A stretch of DNA of 64,000 nt from Fontibacillus panacisegetis. GTDB taxonomy: Bacteria > Bacillota > Bacilli > Paenibacillales > Paenibacillaceae. The position numbers were made by a program, and so were the translations under genes. Positions 46,797-56,937 of this stretch are shown here, piece after piece. Position 1 is the stretch's first letter, and the number at the start of each line of letters is the position of its first letter. The notes beneath the pieces are model-generated. The model ran no database searches. It was not told where the DNA came from and saw nothing but the letters and a program-made list of their open reading frames with translations. The stretch covers positions 30,701 to 94,700 of the forward strand of contig NZ_FNBG01000023.1 in the NCBI RefSeq assembly GCF_900102215.1, in the 5' to 3' direction.

Positions 46797-48560
46797 ATGC
46801 TGCGAAAAAACAGTATATTTATCAAGATTCTTTTCCTGATGCTGTCAGGTATTATTATTATTTCATTCGTGCTCATCATGGCATCGTCGAGAATTGCAGA
46901 GCGCATATTGCTAAATCAGGTTGTCCAGAATGCAACGGGTAATATGAATATCGCCAAGGATGATTTATTAAAATATAATGATCAAATCGTAAATACGATG
47001 CTTCAAATCAACAGCAGCAACGAGTTCAAAAATTACATCACCAAGCCGGCCAATACGACTCTAGAACACTTGAATCTTGTCATTACATTAGGTAGATATA
47101 TCGATGTTTACAAAGACTATTTGAGTCCAGAAAATTCACATATTATAGTGTCCGGACTTCCCGGCGAAGGCGGCAGGCACTATTCAAGCAACGCGCTGAA
47201 ATGGGACAAGATTCCTCAGGATATCGTCTCGACTTACATGACTATTGACGGGGATATTCCGAACCGTATTCGCTACCACAGCAGCCCGGACTTATTCGCT
47301 GAAACCGTTCAATATAACAACTATATTTTTGCTACCAAGCCTTTGGTAGAGAGCGGTACAGGTTGGATGTACGGGTATGCTGCAGTCGTTATGGATGAAT
47401 TGAACATCAATCAAAAATACAATCCGTATATATCCGAAGGCATTCATATCTCACTCATATCATCAGATGGCACTATTCTGTCCAGCAGCATTAAAGATTC
47501 AATCAGCAAAAAAGATGTAGACCTGCTGTCCATCGCCACCAATGCAGCAGAAAAGCCAAATGGGGTCTGGACAGAGCCAAATGATAAGCAGACCTATATA
47601 TCCTATTTTCTGCCCGAATTTAACGCTTATTTGTTTGAAGAGATCAACCAACGAACCGCGTTTGCTCCTTTATACAAGCTGTCGTTCGAAATATTCAAGG
47701 TAGTTAGCATTGTACTTGTCGTTAGTTTGATTTTTGTCTACTTCCTGAGCCGACGTATTACCCATCCGTTGAATAAGCTGGTAAAAACGATGCAGACTTC
47801 AAAGGGGGACAATCTGCTTTTTCATCCTTTACAGGAAAGCGGCAGCTACGAGACTAACGTCCTGGCTAAAACGTACAATCGCTTGATAAAAGAAATCGAC
47901 CAATATACCGACAAGCTCGTCTACGAACAGCAGGAGCGCAGAAAAGCAGATCTCAACGCGTTGCAGATGCAAATTAATCCGCATTTTTTATACAATACAT
48001 TAAGCTCCATTAAATATTTGGCCAAAATGCACCGTACAGATCAGGTGGACCAGACGATTGATAGCCTGATCTCTATGCTCCAGAGTACGCTTGGTTCAAC
48101 AGAAGATATGGTAACCGTAGAGACCGAAATCGAAACGCTCAAGCATTATGTATTCATAAATCAGATCAGGTATGGCGAACAAATCGGCGTTCATTACGAA
48201 ATAGCGGATGATTGCTTGCAACTGCTTGTTCCCAAGCTGATTATTCAGCCGTTTGTAGAAAATTCATTTTTTCATGCATTCCCTGGATATGTAAGCGGGA
48301 ATATTCATATCTTCATTCATAAATTTGAGGAGAATCTCGTAATTGAGATTATGGATGATGGGATCGGAATGAACTGCACGCTGGATCAGGCTAACGAAAA
48401 GAAGCGGCATCATTTATCCGGCATAGGCATTAACAACGTTCATGGTCGGATTCAGTTATTGTTTGGTTCACGCTACGGTGTACAAATACAAAGTGAAGAA
48501 GGCTACGGTACAGCAATTAAAATAACGCTGCCTGTTACTATGCAAAACAGCGATGCGTAA
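46797..48560 (+). CDS. Sensor histidine kinase (YesM family)
   Basis: A 587-residue membrane kinase: one N-terminal membrane helix, a large extracellular sensor domain (about 35-295), a second helix, HAMP, the phospho-acceptor region QINPHFLYNTLSSIKY, and an ATPase domain with the N-box (IIQPFVENSFFHAF) and GIGINNVHGRI. ATG 46797 lies 15 bp after the regulator stop; an in-frame GTG at 46788 is also possible. It should sense galactan breakdown products. Confidence 0.93.
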   Translation: MLRKNSIFIKILFLMLSGIIIISFVLIMASSRIAERILLNQVVQNATGNMNIAKDDLLKYNDQIVNTMLQINSSNEFKNYITKPANTTLEHLNLVITLGRYIDVYKDYLSPENSHIIVSGLPGEGGRHYSSNALKWDKIPQDIVSTYMTIDGDIPNRIRYHSSPDLFAETVQYNNYIFATKPLVESGTGWMYGYAAVVMDELNINQKYNPYISEGIHISLISSDGTILSSSIKDSISKKDVDLLSIATNAAEKPNGVWTEPNDKQTYISYFLPEFNAYLFEEINQRTAFAPLYKLSFEIFKVVSIVLVVSLIFVYFLSRRITHPLNKLVKTMQTSKGDNLLFHPLQESGSYETNVLAKTYNRLIKEIDQYTDKLVYEQQERRKADLNALQMQINPHFLYNTLSSIKYLAKMHRTDQVDQTIDSLISMLQSTLGSTEDMVTVETEIETLKHYVFINQIRYGEQIGVHYEIADDCLQLLVPKLIIQPFVENSFFHAFPGYVSGNIHIFIHKFEENLVIEIMDDGIGMNCTLDQANEKKRHHLSGIGINNVHGRIQLLFGSRYGVQIQSEEGYGTAIKITLPVTMQNSDA

Positions 48561-48562
48561 TT

Positions 48563-48604
48563 AAAAAGTGGTGGTGCTTAAATCTCTGCACCACCACTTT
48601 TTTC
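48563..48604. terminator. Bidirectional terminator between converging operons
   Basis: A perfect 15-bp stem (AAAAAGTGGTGGTGC/GCACCACCACTTTTT) with an 11-base loop serves the kinase gene and the converging importer operon. Confidence 0.93.
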
Positions 48605-48650
48605 TGTATATTTTTCTGCTCCGTTTCCAGTCTTCTAACCTTTTTCTATT

Positions 48651-49406
48651 CTATATATCTCTCTGCTCATTAAGGCGGGATAGAAATGACCGTGTCCGCT
48701 CATTTGTCGATTGGCGCAGCACTTGCTGTGGAGTACCCTGTTCCACGATGACGCCATTATCCATCAGGATGACCTGATCGGCCACTTCTTCCGCAAATTT
48801 CATTTCATGGGTAACAACAACCATTGTTCTCCCCTCAGACGCAAGGAATTTTATGACTTTAAGCACCTCACCAACCAGTTCAGGATCTAGCGCCGAAGTG
48901 GGCTCATCAAACAACAATAAATCGGGATCCATGGCAACTGCCCTTGCAATCCCTATTCTTTGCTGCTGTCCGCCAGACAACTGGAACGGATACGCATCGG
49001 CCTTATCTACAAGCCCAACCTTTTGCAGCAATTCAAGCGCATGATGACGAGCTTGCTCCTTACCTATTTTTTGAACGGTGATCAGACCCTCCATGATGTT
49101 CTCCGCAGCTGTCCGATGCGGAAACAGATTATAGCTCTGAAACACCATGCCTGTCCGCTTTCGAATCGACAGCACATCATTTCTCCCGAGCTTCTGTCCT
49201 GGTGAAAAATCAAGCCGAAGCCCTCCTACTGATAACGATCCTTCTGTTGGAGTCTCAAGTAAGTTCATGCAGCGCAACAGCGTAGTTTTCCCTGATCCCG
49301 AAGGTCCAATTACAACGAGTACTTTGCCTTTTTCAAGAGAAAGATTGATCCCTTTAAGCACCTGTTCGCCGCCAAACGACTTTTTAAGATTCATTATTTC
49401 AAGCAT
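48651..49406 (-). CDS. Amino-acid ABC ATPase, TcyC/GlnQ family
   Basis: A 251-residue ATPase with Walker [13 protein letters not shown]-loop [13 protein letters not shown], signature [14 protein letters not shown] and Walker [14 protein letters not shown]. It is the last gene of a three-gene polar amino acid importer operon. The operon order (binding protein, permease, ATPase) and sequence style resemble L-cystine system TcyABC, but the amino acid is not proven by sequence. Confidence 0.9.
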   Translation of the reverse strand: MLEIMNLKKSFGGEQVLKGINLSLEKGKVLVVIGPSGSGKTTLLRCMNLLETPTEGSLSVGGLRLDFSPGQKLGRNDVLSIRKRTGMVFQSYNLFPHRTAAENIMEGLITVQKIGKEQARHHALELLQKVGLVDKADAYPFQLSGGQQQRIGIARAVAMDPDLLLFDEPTSALDPELVGEVLKVIKFLASEGRTMVVVTHEMKFAEEVADQVILMDNGVIVEQGTPQQVLRQSTNERTRSFLSRLNEQRDI

Positions 49407-49417
49407 CTTTCTTGCTC

Positions 49418-50086
49418 CTATCTGGCGTGATACCGGTCATTGTATTTTTCTAATCGAGACTGGGCGTATGATAATACACTGCTCATTATCAAATAAATAA
49501 GCGCCGCCTCCACATATAAAATCATAGGTTCATACGTAACTGCTGTAATTTGCTGTGCTGTCTGAAACACCTCTGTCACTGTAATCGTAGCAGCTAGCGA
49601 AGTATCCTTCACCAAGCTAATAAACGAGTTGGACAAAGAAGGTATAGCAACACGGGTCGCCTGCGGCAATATCGTTCGTCTTAATGCCTGTCCACGGGTC
49701 ATCCCCAGAGAATATGCCGCTTCCCATTGACCTTTGGATATGGAGAGGATCGCTGCACGGATCGTCTCTGAAGCATATGCTCCGACACTAAGTGTAAAGC
49801 CGATTACCGCTGACGGGAATGCATCCAATGTTACTCCTACTCTTGGGAGGCCATAGAAAATAATGAACAGCTGCACCAAAAGAGGTGTTCCACGAATGAC
49901 CCAAACATAAAATTGGGCCAGTTTCACTAGCGGCTTTAAATTGGACAAACGTGCAAGTGCCGTAAACAGAGCCAGAGTTATGCCAAGAACAAATGAAATG
50001 ATAGCCAGCGGAATAGTGAAGGCTACTCCTGCTTTAAGCAAGGGCAGCAGAGAATCAAAGAATATTTCCAGATGTCTTTCACTCAT
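49418..50086 (-). CDS. Amino-acid ABC permease, TcyB-like
   Basis: A 222-residue permease of the His/Glu/Gln class with the EAA loop [22 protein letters not shown] and the RGTPLLVQL segment. It sits 12 bp after the binding-protein gene. Confidence 0.9.
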   Translation of the reverse strand: MSERHLEIFFDSLLPLLKAGVAFTIPLAIISFVLGITLALFTALARLSNLKPLVKLAQFYVWVIRGTPLLVQLFIIFYGLPRVGVTLDAFPSAVIGFTLSVGAYASETIRAAILSISKGQWEAAYSLGMTRGQALRRTILPQATRVAIPSLSNSFISLVKDTSLAATITVTEVFQTAQQITAVTYEPMILYVEAALIYLIMSSVLSYAQSRLEKYNDRYHAR

Positions 50087-50098
50087 GTTGTATCGCCG

Positions 50099-50935
50099 TT
50101 ACTTCGATACGTCTTCGCCGAAGTATTTCTCAGAAATCTTCAGGTAGGTACCGTCATTTTTAATTTCCTCGAGGGCCTTATCCACTGCTTCTACCAGTTC
50201 CGCGTTGCCTTTATTGAACAAAAATCCACTATGTGAAGCATTTGCCGCCTCGTCTACCACCTTAATAGGAGCATCAGGTTTTTGCTTTTTAAAGTCGAGA
50301 TACGAAAGACCATCATTTACTGTAGCATCAATTCGACCCGAAATCAGCAAATCAATCGCTTGGTTAAAACCATCCGTCTGTACGATTTCTGCACCATTTT
50401 CTTTAGCGATGTCTGTCAAATTACTGGTCAAGGATTGTCCGGCTTTTTTACCTTTAAGATCCGCCAGCTTCTTAATATCTTCATTTTTTTCATTAACGAT
50501 CAGAACAGCCTTGGAAACGATATAAGGATCGGAAAAATCATACTTTTCTTTGCGGTCGTCACGAATAGAGACCTGATTGGCTACTACGTCGAATCTCTTC
50601 GCATCAAGACCTGCGAAAATACCATCCCACTTCGTTTCAATAAACTCCGCTTCCACTCCCAGGCGTTTAGCTACTTCTCGGGTCAGTTCTACGTCAAAGC
50701 CAGTCAAGTTGCCATCTTTATCGTGATAGGTAAACGGTGCATATGTTCCTTCTGTACCCACGCGAATTTTGCCGTTCGCTTTAACCTGATCCAATAACGT
50801 CTGACCTGATTGCGCTGCCCCTCCATTTCCAGCATCACTTTGACCATTTGTACCTTGCCCTTTATTATTACCGCAAGCAGCCAGCACCAACGTAAATACT
50901 AGCAATGCCAACAGCAAAATCGAACTTTTCTTCAT
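50099..50935 (-). CDS. Polar amino-acid (cystine-type) binding lipoprotein, TcyA-like
   Basis: A 278-residue lipoprotein with lipobox LAAC. The mature SBP_bac_3 fold shows IRVGTEGTYAPFTYHD, GFDVELTREVAKRLG and the ligand-binding VANQVSIRDDRKEKYDFSDPY, close to cystine-binding proteins. It is the first gene of the operon and has a consensus promoter. Confidence 0.9.
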   Translation of the reverse strand: MKKSSILLLALLVFTLVLAACGNNKGQGTNGQSDAGNGGAAQSGQTLLDQVKANGKIRVGTEGTYAPFTYHDKDGNLTGFDVELTREVAKRLGVEAEFIETKWDGIFAGLDAKRFDVVANQVSIRDDRKEKYDFSDPYIVSKAVLIVNEKNEDIKKLADLKGKKAGQSLTSNLTDIAKENGAEIVQTDGFNQAIDLLISGRIDATVNDGLSYLDFKKQKPDAPIKVVDEAANASHSGFLFNKGNAELVEAVDKALEEIKNDGTYLKISEKYFGEDVSK

Positions 50936-50995
50936 AATATTGTTCTCCCCTTTTAATCTTCTTAAAATCCGATAAGTTTAGTAAGAATATTAGCT

Positions 50996-51024
50996 ATATT
51001 AGCATTATTAGTTTGGATCGTCAA
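50996..51024 (-). promoter_or_regulatory. SigA-type promoter of the cystine-type importer
   Basis: TTGACG (51024-51019) and TAATAT (51001-50996) on the minus strand are exactly 17 bases apart. The leader is only about 55 bases, too short for an S-box or T-box. Confidence 0.8.
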
Positions 51025-51093
51025 TGCATCTCCTATGCTTTATTTTTCTATTTTTATAAATCAGGCGATAACAGCAAATTTGTTCCAAAAGAT

Positions 51094-51147
51094 AAAAAAA
51101 CTGTCGCTAAAGGAATTCACCAATTCCCCTGGCGGCAGTCTTTTATT
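51094..51147. terminator. Terminator after glpX
   Basis: An 18-bp imperfect stem (ACTGTCGCTAAAGGAATT with its partner at 51122-51139) is flanked by A7 on one side and T-rich sequence on the other, just after the glpX stop. Confidence 0.85.
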
Positions 51148-51157
51148 TCATAGCTAC

Positions 51158-52132
51158 TTATATCGCAGCTCCCGTTAAAGTATCGTATTGTTCAGGATAG
51201 TGATGTGTAGTTGTCAGGTAACTAATTGTTCTGTTCTGTGAATGCATAATAACAGAATGGGTTTCTGCTTTATGCTTGGGCAAATAGTGAACTCCTTGCA
51301 GGAAATCTCCCGGTGTCACACCAGTTGCAACAAACATTACATTACCATGACCAATCAGTTGTTCCATCTTGAGAAGCTGATCAGGCTGACGATGTCCCAT
51401 CCGAATACAGCGGCTGTATTCTTCCATTCCATCAGGCAGCAATCTTCCTTGCATTTCACCGCCCAGGCATTTAAGTGCCGCTGCTGCAAGCACGCCTTCA
51501 GGCGCTCCGCCCGACCCTACATAAAGGTCAACTTCCTTCTCCATGGCAGCTTCGACTGCCCCCATAACATCGCCATGACTTAACAATTTAATTCTCACAC
51601 CTGCTTTACGAAGCGCTGCAATCAATACGCTATGCCGTTCACGATCAAGAATAGACACTGTCATCTCTGACAACGGTTTATTCAGTATTCCTGAAGCTTT
51701 ATCCAGGGTTGTCTCAATCGGATCATCGAGCGACAGCTTCCCTGCAAGTGCTGGACCTACCGCCAGCTTCTGCATGTAAATGTCAGGTGCATGCAGCAAG
51801 CTGCCTTGTGGAGCAGCAGCTATTACAGAGATAGCATTGTTCAGGCCGTTTGCGACAGTCTCGGTTCCTTCCAAAGGATCGACTGCAATATCAATTTTTG
51901 ATCCACGATGATTCCCGAGTTTTTCACCGATATACAGCATTGGGGCTTCATCCATCTCACCTTCACCGATAACTACTGTGCCATCCATCGTCACAGAATT
52001 AAATCGGCTTCGCATCGCTATGGTTGCAGCCTCATCCGCACTGTTTTTATCGCCTCTACCTGTCCATCGTGCAGCATCCAGCGCCGCAGCCTCAGTAATA
52101 CGCACCAGTTCCAATGCCAAATGTCGTTCCAT
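51158..52132 (-). CDS. glpX: Class II fructose-1,6-bisphosphatase
   Basis: A 324-residue GlpX enzyme. It has the metal and substrate motifs GEGEMDEAPMLYIGE, DIAVDPLEGTE and GSGGAPEGVLAAAALK. It removes the 1-phosphate from fructose 1,6-bisphosphate in gluconeogenesis. It lies 46 bp after the PPDK-regulator gene and probably shares its transcript, which joins three gluconeogenesis functions. Confidence 0.95.
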   Translation of the reverse strand: MERHLALELVRITEAAALDAARWTGRGDKNSADEAATIAMRSRFNSVTMDGTVVIGEGEMDEAPMLYIGEKLGNHRGSKIDIAVDPLEGTETVANGLNNAISVIAAAPQGSLLHAPDIYMQKLAVGPALAGKLSLDDPIETTLDKASGILNKPLSEMTVSILDRERHSVLIAALRKAGVRIKLLSHGDVMGAVEAAMEKEVDLYVGSGGAPEGVLAAAALKCLGGEMQGRLLPDGMEEYSRCIRMGHRQPDQLLKMEQLIGHGNVMFVATGVTPGDFLQGVHYLPKHKAETHSVIMHSQNRTISYLTTTHHYPEQYDTLTGAAI

Positions 52133-52178
52133 TACCCCTTCACTCCTTAATATCTATATAGTTTACAAAAAACTTACA

Positions 52179-52979
52179 TTAAATGTATTTCATAATTAAA
52201 GCTGCAATCTCTTCAATTGCCTTGTCGGTTACATCGATTACCGGACATCCCAGTGATTGAAACACAGACTGCGCATAGTTCAATTCTTCTTCCACCCGCT
52301 CCAGGGAGGCGTATTTCGCATCATCGGGAAGTCCCATCGCCTTTAATCTTTCAGAGCGTATTTTGACTAGGTGCTCTGCATTAATCGTCAGTCCGATAAT
52401 TTTGCCCCTTACTTCTCTTAATTGAACAGGTGGCGTTAATTCTGGAATAACGGGATAATTAACTACCTTTTTGCCCTTGTGTGCCAAAAAAATAGACAGC
52501 GGCGTCTTCGAAATCCGAGAGACTCCAAGAATAATAATATCTGCCTTAAGAATAGCTCCAACATCTTTACCATCGTCATTATTCACCGCAAATTCAACTG
52601 CTTCTACACGGCGAAAATAGTCATTATCAAGTCTCTGATGCCAACCAGGAGTGCGTTTTGGGGTATCATTAAAAGTATCCACAAAAGCCTGCATCATCGG
52701 GCCCATAATATCTACAATCCGTACATTCAGACGCACAGCCTCTTCCCTGATGATTTCCCTCAATTCAGGCTGAACCAAAGTATACACTACAAATCCTCCA
52801 CGTTCGGCCACTTCTTCCATCAAACGATAAAGCTCATCTTCATTACGAACATTCATATACCTTTTGATTTCGGTATTTGGTAGTTCAAACTGCTGAAGTG
52901 TAGCACGAACGACTGCTTCAGCGGTTTCACCTATTGAATCCGAACATATTGCTATTAGACGTGATACAGCCTGGCTCAT
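52179..52979 (-). CDS. PPDK regulatory protein (DUF299 kinase/pyrophosphorylase)
   Basis: A 266-residue DUF299 protein (YqfL/PPSR). The P-loop-like GVSRISKTPLS and the N-terminal ICSDSIGETAEAV are diagnostic. It switches pyruvate, phosphate dikinase (or PEP synthase) off by ADP-dependent phosphorylation and on by phosphorolysis. The pairing with ccpN 13 bp upstream is conserved in Bacilli. Confidence 0.95.
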   Translation of the reverse strand: MSQAVSRLIAICSDSIGETAEAVVRATLQQFELPNTEIKRYMNVRNEDELYRLMEEVAERGGFVVYTLVQPELREIIREEAVRLNVRIVDIMGPMMQAFVDTFNDTPKRTPGWHQRLDNDYFRRVEAVEFAVNNDDGKDVGAILKADIIILGVSRISKTPLSIFLAHKGKKVVNYPVIPELTPPVQLREVRGKIIGLTINAEHLVKIRSERLKAMGLPDDAKYASLERVEEELNYAQSVFQSLGCPVIDVTDKAIEEIAALIMKYI

Positions 52980-52992
52980 TCCATTCCTCCTA

Positions 52993-53634
52993 CTATTCCT
53001 CAGCTATCGTATCCAACAGCATTTTTATAATATTTGTTTTAGAAATTCGGCCCACTACACTACATTCCCCTTCTACTCCTGACGGAGCTGGTACAACTAC
53101 AGGCAAGCTGTCGACTTGATGAGCTATTATTTTTCTGGCTGCATCCAGTACAGAATCCTCTGGCGAGACAGTAATCAACTGGGGACGACGAGTCATAATA
53201 AAACTTACTGGCATTGTAGAAGCTGTAGCATTGCCAAGCGTAACCTTCAGCAAATCTTTGCGTGAAACTATGCCAGCAAGCCTTCCTTCTTCGTCCGTTA
53301 CGATGAGATGTCCTACATTTTCAAGAAAAATGGAAACTACCGCATCGTGAATCGTCGTAGTTTCTCGAACGATGACAGGTACACTATGGACATCGCCAAC
53401 CTTCATATTGAGCAGTCCGGTTTTTTTGTCCTCATTTTCTGATATACTTTGTTTCCCCAAGAAATATCCCACTTTGGGTTTAGCATCGATGTAGTCGAGC
53501 ATGACAAGCAAAGATAAATCAGCACGGATTGTCGGTCTCGTCAGATTCAGCATCTCCGCGATTTGATCCCCTGTAATCGGTGCATGTTTTTTTACAATAT
53601 CGATAATTTCAAATTGACGGGATGTAAGTTTGAT
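52993..53634 (-). CDS. ccpN: CcpN-type gluconeogenesis repressor, non-standard start codon
   Basis: A DeoR-like helix-turn-helix (ITGDQIAEMLNLTRPTIRADL) followed by two CBS domains (VPVIVRETTTIHDAV and LITVSPEDSVLDAARK), the CcpN/YqzB layout. CcpN represses gapB and pckA on glycolytic carbon sources. The first in-frame ATG (53553) would remove the first half of the helix-turn-helix. The coding pattern continues upstream (KLTSRQFEIIDIVKKHAP) to a perfect GGAGGG at 53647-53642, but no ATG, GTG or TTG lies in frame there. ATC 53634 is seven bases from that site and is the best candidate start; CTT 53637 is next. Confidence 0.88.
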   Translation of the reverse strand: MKLTSRQFEIIDIVKKHAPITGDQIAEMLNLTRPTIRADLSLLVMLDYIDAKPKVGYFLGKQSISENEDKKTGLLNMKVGDVHSVPVIVRETTTIHDAVVSIFLENVGHLIVTDEEGRLAGIVSRKDLLKVTLGNATASTMPVSFIMTRRPQLITVSPEDSVLDAARKIIAHQVDSLPVVVPAPSGVEGECSVVGRISKTNIIKMLLDTIAEE

Positions 53635-53914
53635 AAGAAATCCCTCCGCTTCAGATATGTTCGCTCCAATTATAACATTCTGCTATGGTCTATTAGAATG
53701 TCATAATAGCGAATTTTGATTCCTCCCCTCAGTTAAGGTAATGATTTTCTTTATATATTACGTCATATATAATCATATTTCAATATATATTACGTACTAA
53801 ATAAAAAATATGCTATTTACACTTGGGTGAATCCCCTATTTTTGTAGCCACTTAAGGTATACAAAGCATACAATATAGCGATAGCACGAGTTACCATAGA
53901 AAGGAGGTAACTTT

Positions 53915-55606
53915 GTGGTCCCCGGATTTCATGTATCCGTTAGCTTGTCTCCCTCTCAAATCAACTATGATCAGAACTCCCTATTAACCGTTAACATTGA
54001 GGGTGAATCCGGTATCCAAGCGATTTATGCTGACCTTACTTCACTCGGGATAACGAAATCACTACACATTGACCCGGTTCTTCGATCAGGTGTCATATAC
54101 CTATCCGATAAAATAACGGCGGGTATCATAAATATTCCGGTTACAGTTATTGATGAGCATGGAACTCAGTATACTGAAAACGCTTCCCTTACAGTACTCC
54201 CTAAATCATCATGTGATTTCGACTGGGATGAAGCACGTATTTACTTTTTGTTAACTGACCGATTCTTTGATGGGAACCCTTACAATAATGGCATTGGATA
54301 TGACAAAAGTTTTGCCGAATCGTATCATGGCGGCGATTTTGCAGGTGTTACAGCCAAATTGGATTACTTGTGCACTCTCGGCATCAATACCATTTGGATT
54401 ACACCCATCGTAGACAATGTAGATCATATGATGGATTCAAATACGAAGCAATATGGATACCATGGTTATTGGGCTCGCAATTTCACCGAGATCGATGAAC
54501 ACCTAGGCTCTCTGGAGGATTTTTATTGCTTGCTTGATGCTGCCCACGATAGAGGAATCAAAATAATGGTAGACGTCGTACTTAACCATGCTGGTTACGG
54601 CAGCAAGAACAATCCCCTGTTCCAAGGGATGCTCCGAGAATACCCGGGGTATGATCCTGTTACTGAGGAGCTTTCAGGTTTGCCTGATTTCATCACCGAG
54701 GACCCGAAGGTACGTTCAAAGCTCATTGATTGGCAGACTGCATGGGCTAAATTAACGACCAAAAAGGGTAATAAAATTAACTATTATCGAGTCGACACTG
54801 TAAAGCACGTCGATTCAGCGACTTGGATTGCTTTTAAAAAAGAGCTGCTTGGAATAAATCCCGGCTTTAAACTGATTGGTGAATATTTTGATGCAAACAT
54901 TGATTCCACTGGCGGATATTTGGGCAATGGACAAATGGATTCATTACTCGATTTTGGCTTTAAGAATCTGGCTCAACGTTTTGTAAACGGAGACATGGAT
55001 CGTGTCGAAAACGAGCTTGAGCACAGGAACAGCAAGCTTACTAACTATTTAACTATGGGACAATTTTTAAGCAGTCATGATGAGGATGGATTTCTCTGCA
55101 GCAAGCTTAACGGAGATATCGCCAAAATGAAAATTGCCGCAACTCTCCAAATCACTGCGAAGGGTCAGCCTGTTATTTATTATGGGGAAGAGATCAATCT
55201 GTCTGGACCCAATATATACGGCTTGCTGGCTAACAATCGTTATGATATGCAGTGGGATCACTTAACGGCTGAACAAATCTCTATGCTTCATCATTACACA
55301 CAATTACTGAACATCAGGGCCAGATATTCCAAAATTCTATCCAAAGGCAATCGCCGCAAAATTGGTGGTTCCGATCATGAATGCTATTTAGCGTTTGCAA
55401 GCGAATATAACGGAGAATACGTGGCTATCGCCATTAACATTCAGAATGCCCCTCAAACGGTAATGTTCCATACCCCTTTTGATGCTGGAATGAAGCTAAT
55501 GGATTATTACAATGAAAAGTGTTATACCTTAGATCATGAGAGCAAAATTACGATTACAATACCATCCTCACAGGATGGGGGTACAGTCATTTTAGCAAAA
55601 AGCTGA
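53915..55606 (+). CDS. Cytosolic GH13 alpha-amylase-family enzyme
   Basis: A 563-residue protein without a signal peptide. An Ig-like N-terminal domain (about 1-100) precedes the GH13 barrel. Visible are DVVLNHAG (region I), the nucleophile Asp in YRVDTVKHVD (region II), the acid/base Glu in LIGEYFD (region III) and LSSHDEDG (region IV). GTG 53915 is six bases after AAGGAGGT. Cytosolic members with such an N-domain act on maltodextrins or cyclodextrins, or on glycogen; the exact activity is open. The 280 bp before it, toward ccpN, hold only A+T-rich promoter-like sequence. Confidence 0.9.
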   Translation: MVPGFHVSVSLSPSQINYDQNSLLTVNIEGESGIQAIYADLTSLGITKSLHIDPVLRSGVIYLSDKITAGIINIPVTVIDEHGTQYTENASLTVLPKSSCDFDWDEARIYFLLTDRFFDGNPYNNGIGYDKSFAESYHGGDFAGVTAKLDYLCTLGINTIWITPIVDNVDHMMDSNTKQYGYHGYWARNFTEIDEHLGSLEDFYCLLDAAHDRGIKIMVDVVLNHAGYGSKNNPLFQGMLREYPGYDPVTEELSGLPDFITEDPKVRSKLIDWQTAWAKLTTKKGNKINYYRVDTVKHVDSATWIAFKKELLGINPGFKLIGEYFDANIDSTGGYLGNGQMDSLLDFGFKNLAQRFVNGDMDRVENELEHRNSKLTNYLTMGQFLSSHDEDGFLCSKLNGDIAKMKIAATLQITAKGQPVIYYGEEINLSGPNIYGLLANNRYDMQWDHLTAEQISMLHHYTQLLNIRARYSKILSKGNRRKIGGSDHECYLAFASEYNGEYVAIAINIQNAPQTVMFHTPFDAGMKLMDYYNEKCYTLDHESKITITIPSSQDGGTVILAKS

Positions 55607-55620
55607 TTCATTCTTTCCGA

Positions 55621-55675
55621 AAAAAGACGGTTTGCAAGGAGAGATGTTTCTTCTCCTTTGCATACCGTCTTTAGT
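55621..55675. terminator. Bidirectional terminator between GH13 and cdaR
   Basis: An approximately 20-bp stem (AAAGACGGTTTGCAAGGAGA with its partner ending CCGTCTTT) separates the converging genes and overlaps the cdaR stop. Confidence 0.88.
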
Positions 55676-56708
55676 TTTCATACCACATTAATCCACAAAT
55701 TAGTTGGAACATGTCCAAGTAATCACGAGGATTTTTCCCGCTAAGCTTTTCTATTTTGTCGATCCGGTAATTCAGAGTATTTCGATGGATGTTAAGCTTA
55801 CTAGCTACTTGATTCATATCCCCGCTCTCTTCAATGTAAGCCTGCAATGTTTGAATCAGATCCAGTTTGCTTCCTGACTTATCTATGACTGAGAAAAAAG
55901 AATTCAGAGACTCCTTGTAAGGATAGGACAAATGAACAAATACCTTCAATTCCTCATAATAGACCATTTTTTGCGACGGCTTCAGCTTCGTTCCTATATG
56001 CAAAGCCGATTCGGCCTGTTTTATGGATACGGCGGCGATCTCCTCAACATTGCCAAAGCTAACTTTCCTTATCTCCTTCTGATCTATCCATCCCTCCAAT
56101 TTATCCATAAAGTTCTGGTGATCTGTCGTGAACAGGACCACCTTATGATTCTCCAGAAACAAATAATGCCGTGCCTTCTCGCAGAGTGAATTCAAGACCT
56201 TTGTCTTCGTTCGCCCTTGCACGATGATAGCCTGGATTTTGCGCGTTAAATCCAGCCCGTACAATTTACCTCGCTGAATAAAGGCGTCATCATAGCTATT
56301 TTCCCGATACGACAGTTCCCGATAAAACGTCTCTCGGTTAAATCTGTCATTTTGTTCCTGTAAATTTTTCTGTTCTTGTTCAATCAACAGGACCGCGGTC
56401 GCTCTCACCAGCTTACTAAAGGGCCTTACTTCATCAGGTTGTCCGGTAATTCCTACAACGCCAATAACCATTCCGTCCATAATAATTGGCTCATTAACGC
56501 CGGGCTTCACCCCACCGCTTTGCTTATAAATTTCGTTAATGGTTTTCGTTTGAATTACACTTTTTGCGCCTTCGTGCAATGTTCCAATTCGTGAGCTGTC
56601 ACCGCTGCCGATAATGATTCCATTTTCATCCATGACATTAATGTTATATGGGATAACCTTCATCATCTCTCTAGATATTTTCTTGGCGATGTTACTATAC
56701 AGCTTCAT
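55671..56708 (-). CDS. CdaR-family sugar diacid regulator
   Basis: A 345-residue regulator with the N-terminal diacid recognition domain (INVMDENGIIIGSGDSSRIGTLHEGA) and the C-terminal PucR-type helix-turn-helix (LNIHRNTLNYRIDKIEKLSG). Family members activate glucarate/galactarate or glycerate genes. No such target genes lie beside it, so it is an orphan regulator here. The ribosome site before ATG 56708 is weak. Confidence 0.88.
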   Translation of the reverse strand: MKLYSNIAKKISREMMKVIPYNINVMDENGIIIGSGDSSRIGTLHEGAKSVIQTKTINEIYKQSGGVKPGVNEPIIMDGMVIGVVGITGQPDEVRPFSKLVRATAVLLIEQEQKNLQEQNDRFNRETFYRELSYRENSYDDAFIQRGKLYGLDLTRKIQAIIVQGRTKTKVLNSLCEKARHYLFLENHKVVLFTTDHQNFMDKLEGWIDQKEIRKVSFGNVEEIAAVSIKQAESALHIGTKLKPSQKMVYYEELKVFVHLSYPYKESLNSFFSVIDKSGSKLDLIQTLQAYIEESGDMNQVASKLNIHRNTLNYRIDKIEKLSGKNPRDYLDMFQLICGLMWYEN

Positions 56709-56872
56709 TTACGTTATATCTGATCATGATTTAAATCAGTTCCTTTCTCATTAAAACAAATTCATTCGTACTTGGCACATCCATGACAGCGTTTTCCTGC
56801 TATATTAACGATCTTATTACACTGTAATCCCTCATTACATTGTCCAAATACATATTATTTATGTGCAAATGC

Positions 56873-56916
56873 ACAAATAAAGCCCTTAACACGAATCGTG
56901 TAAGGACTTTATTTGC
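56873..56916 (-). terminator. Terminator of the DUF2871 gene
   Basis: The stem AAATAAAGTCCTTACACG pairs with CGTGTTAAGGGCTTTATTT around a three-base loop, 20 bp after the stop. Confidence 0.82.
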
Positions 56917-56937
56917 AAAAAGCTGATTCCCGTATCG

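Noticed and set aside
50936..50995. An S-box or T-box leader for the cystine-type importer
   Set aside because: The leader after the consensus promoter is only about 55 bases and has no such fold.
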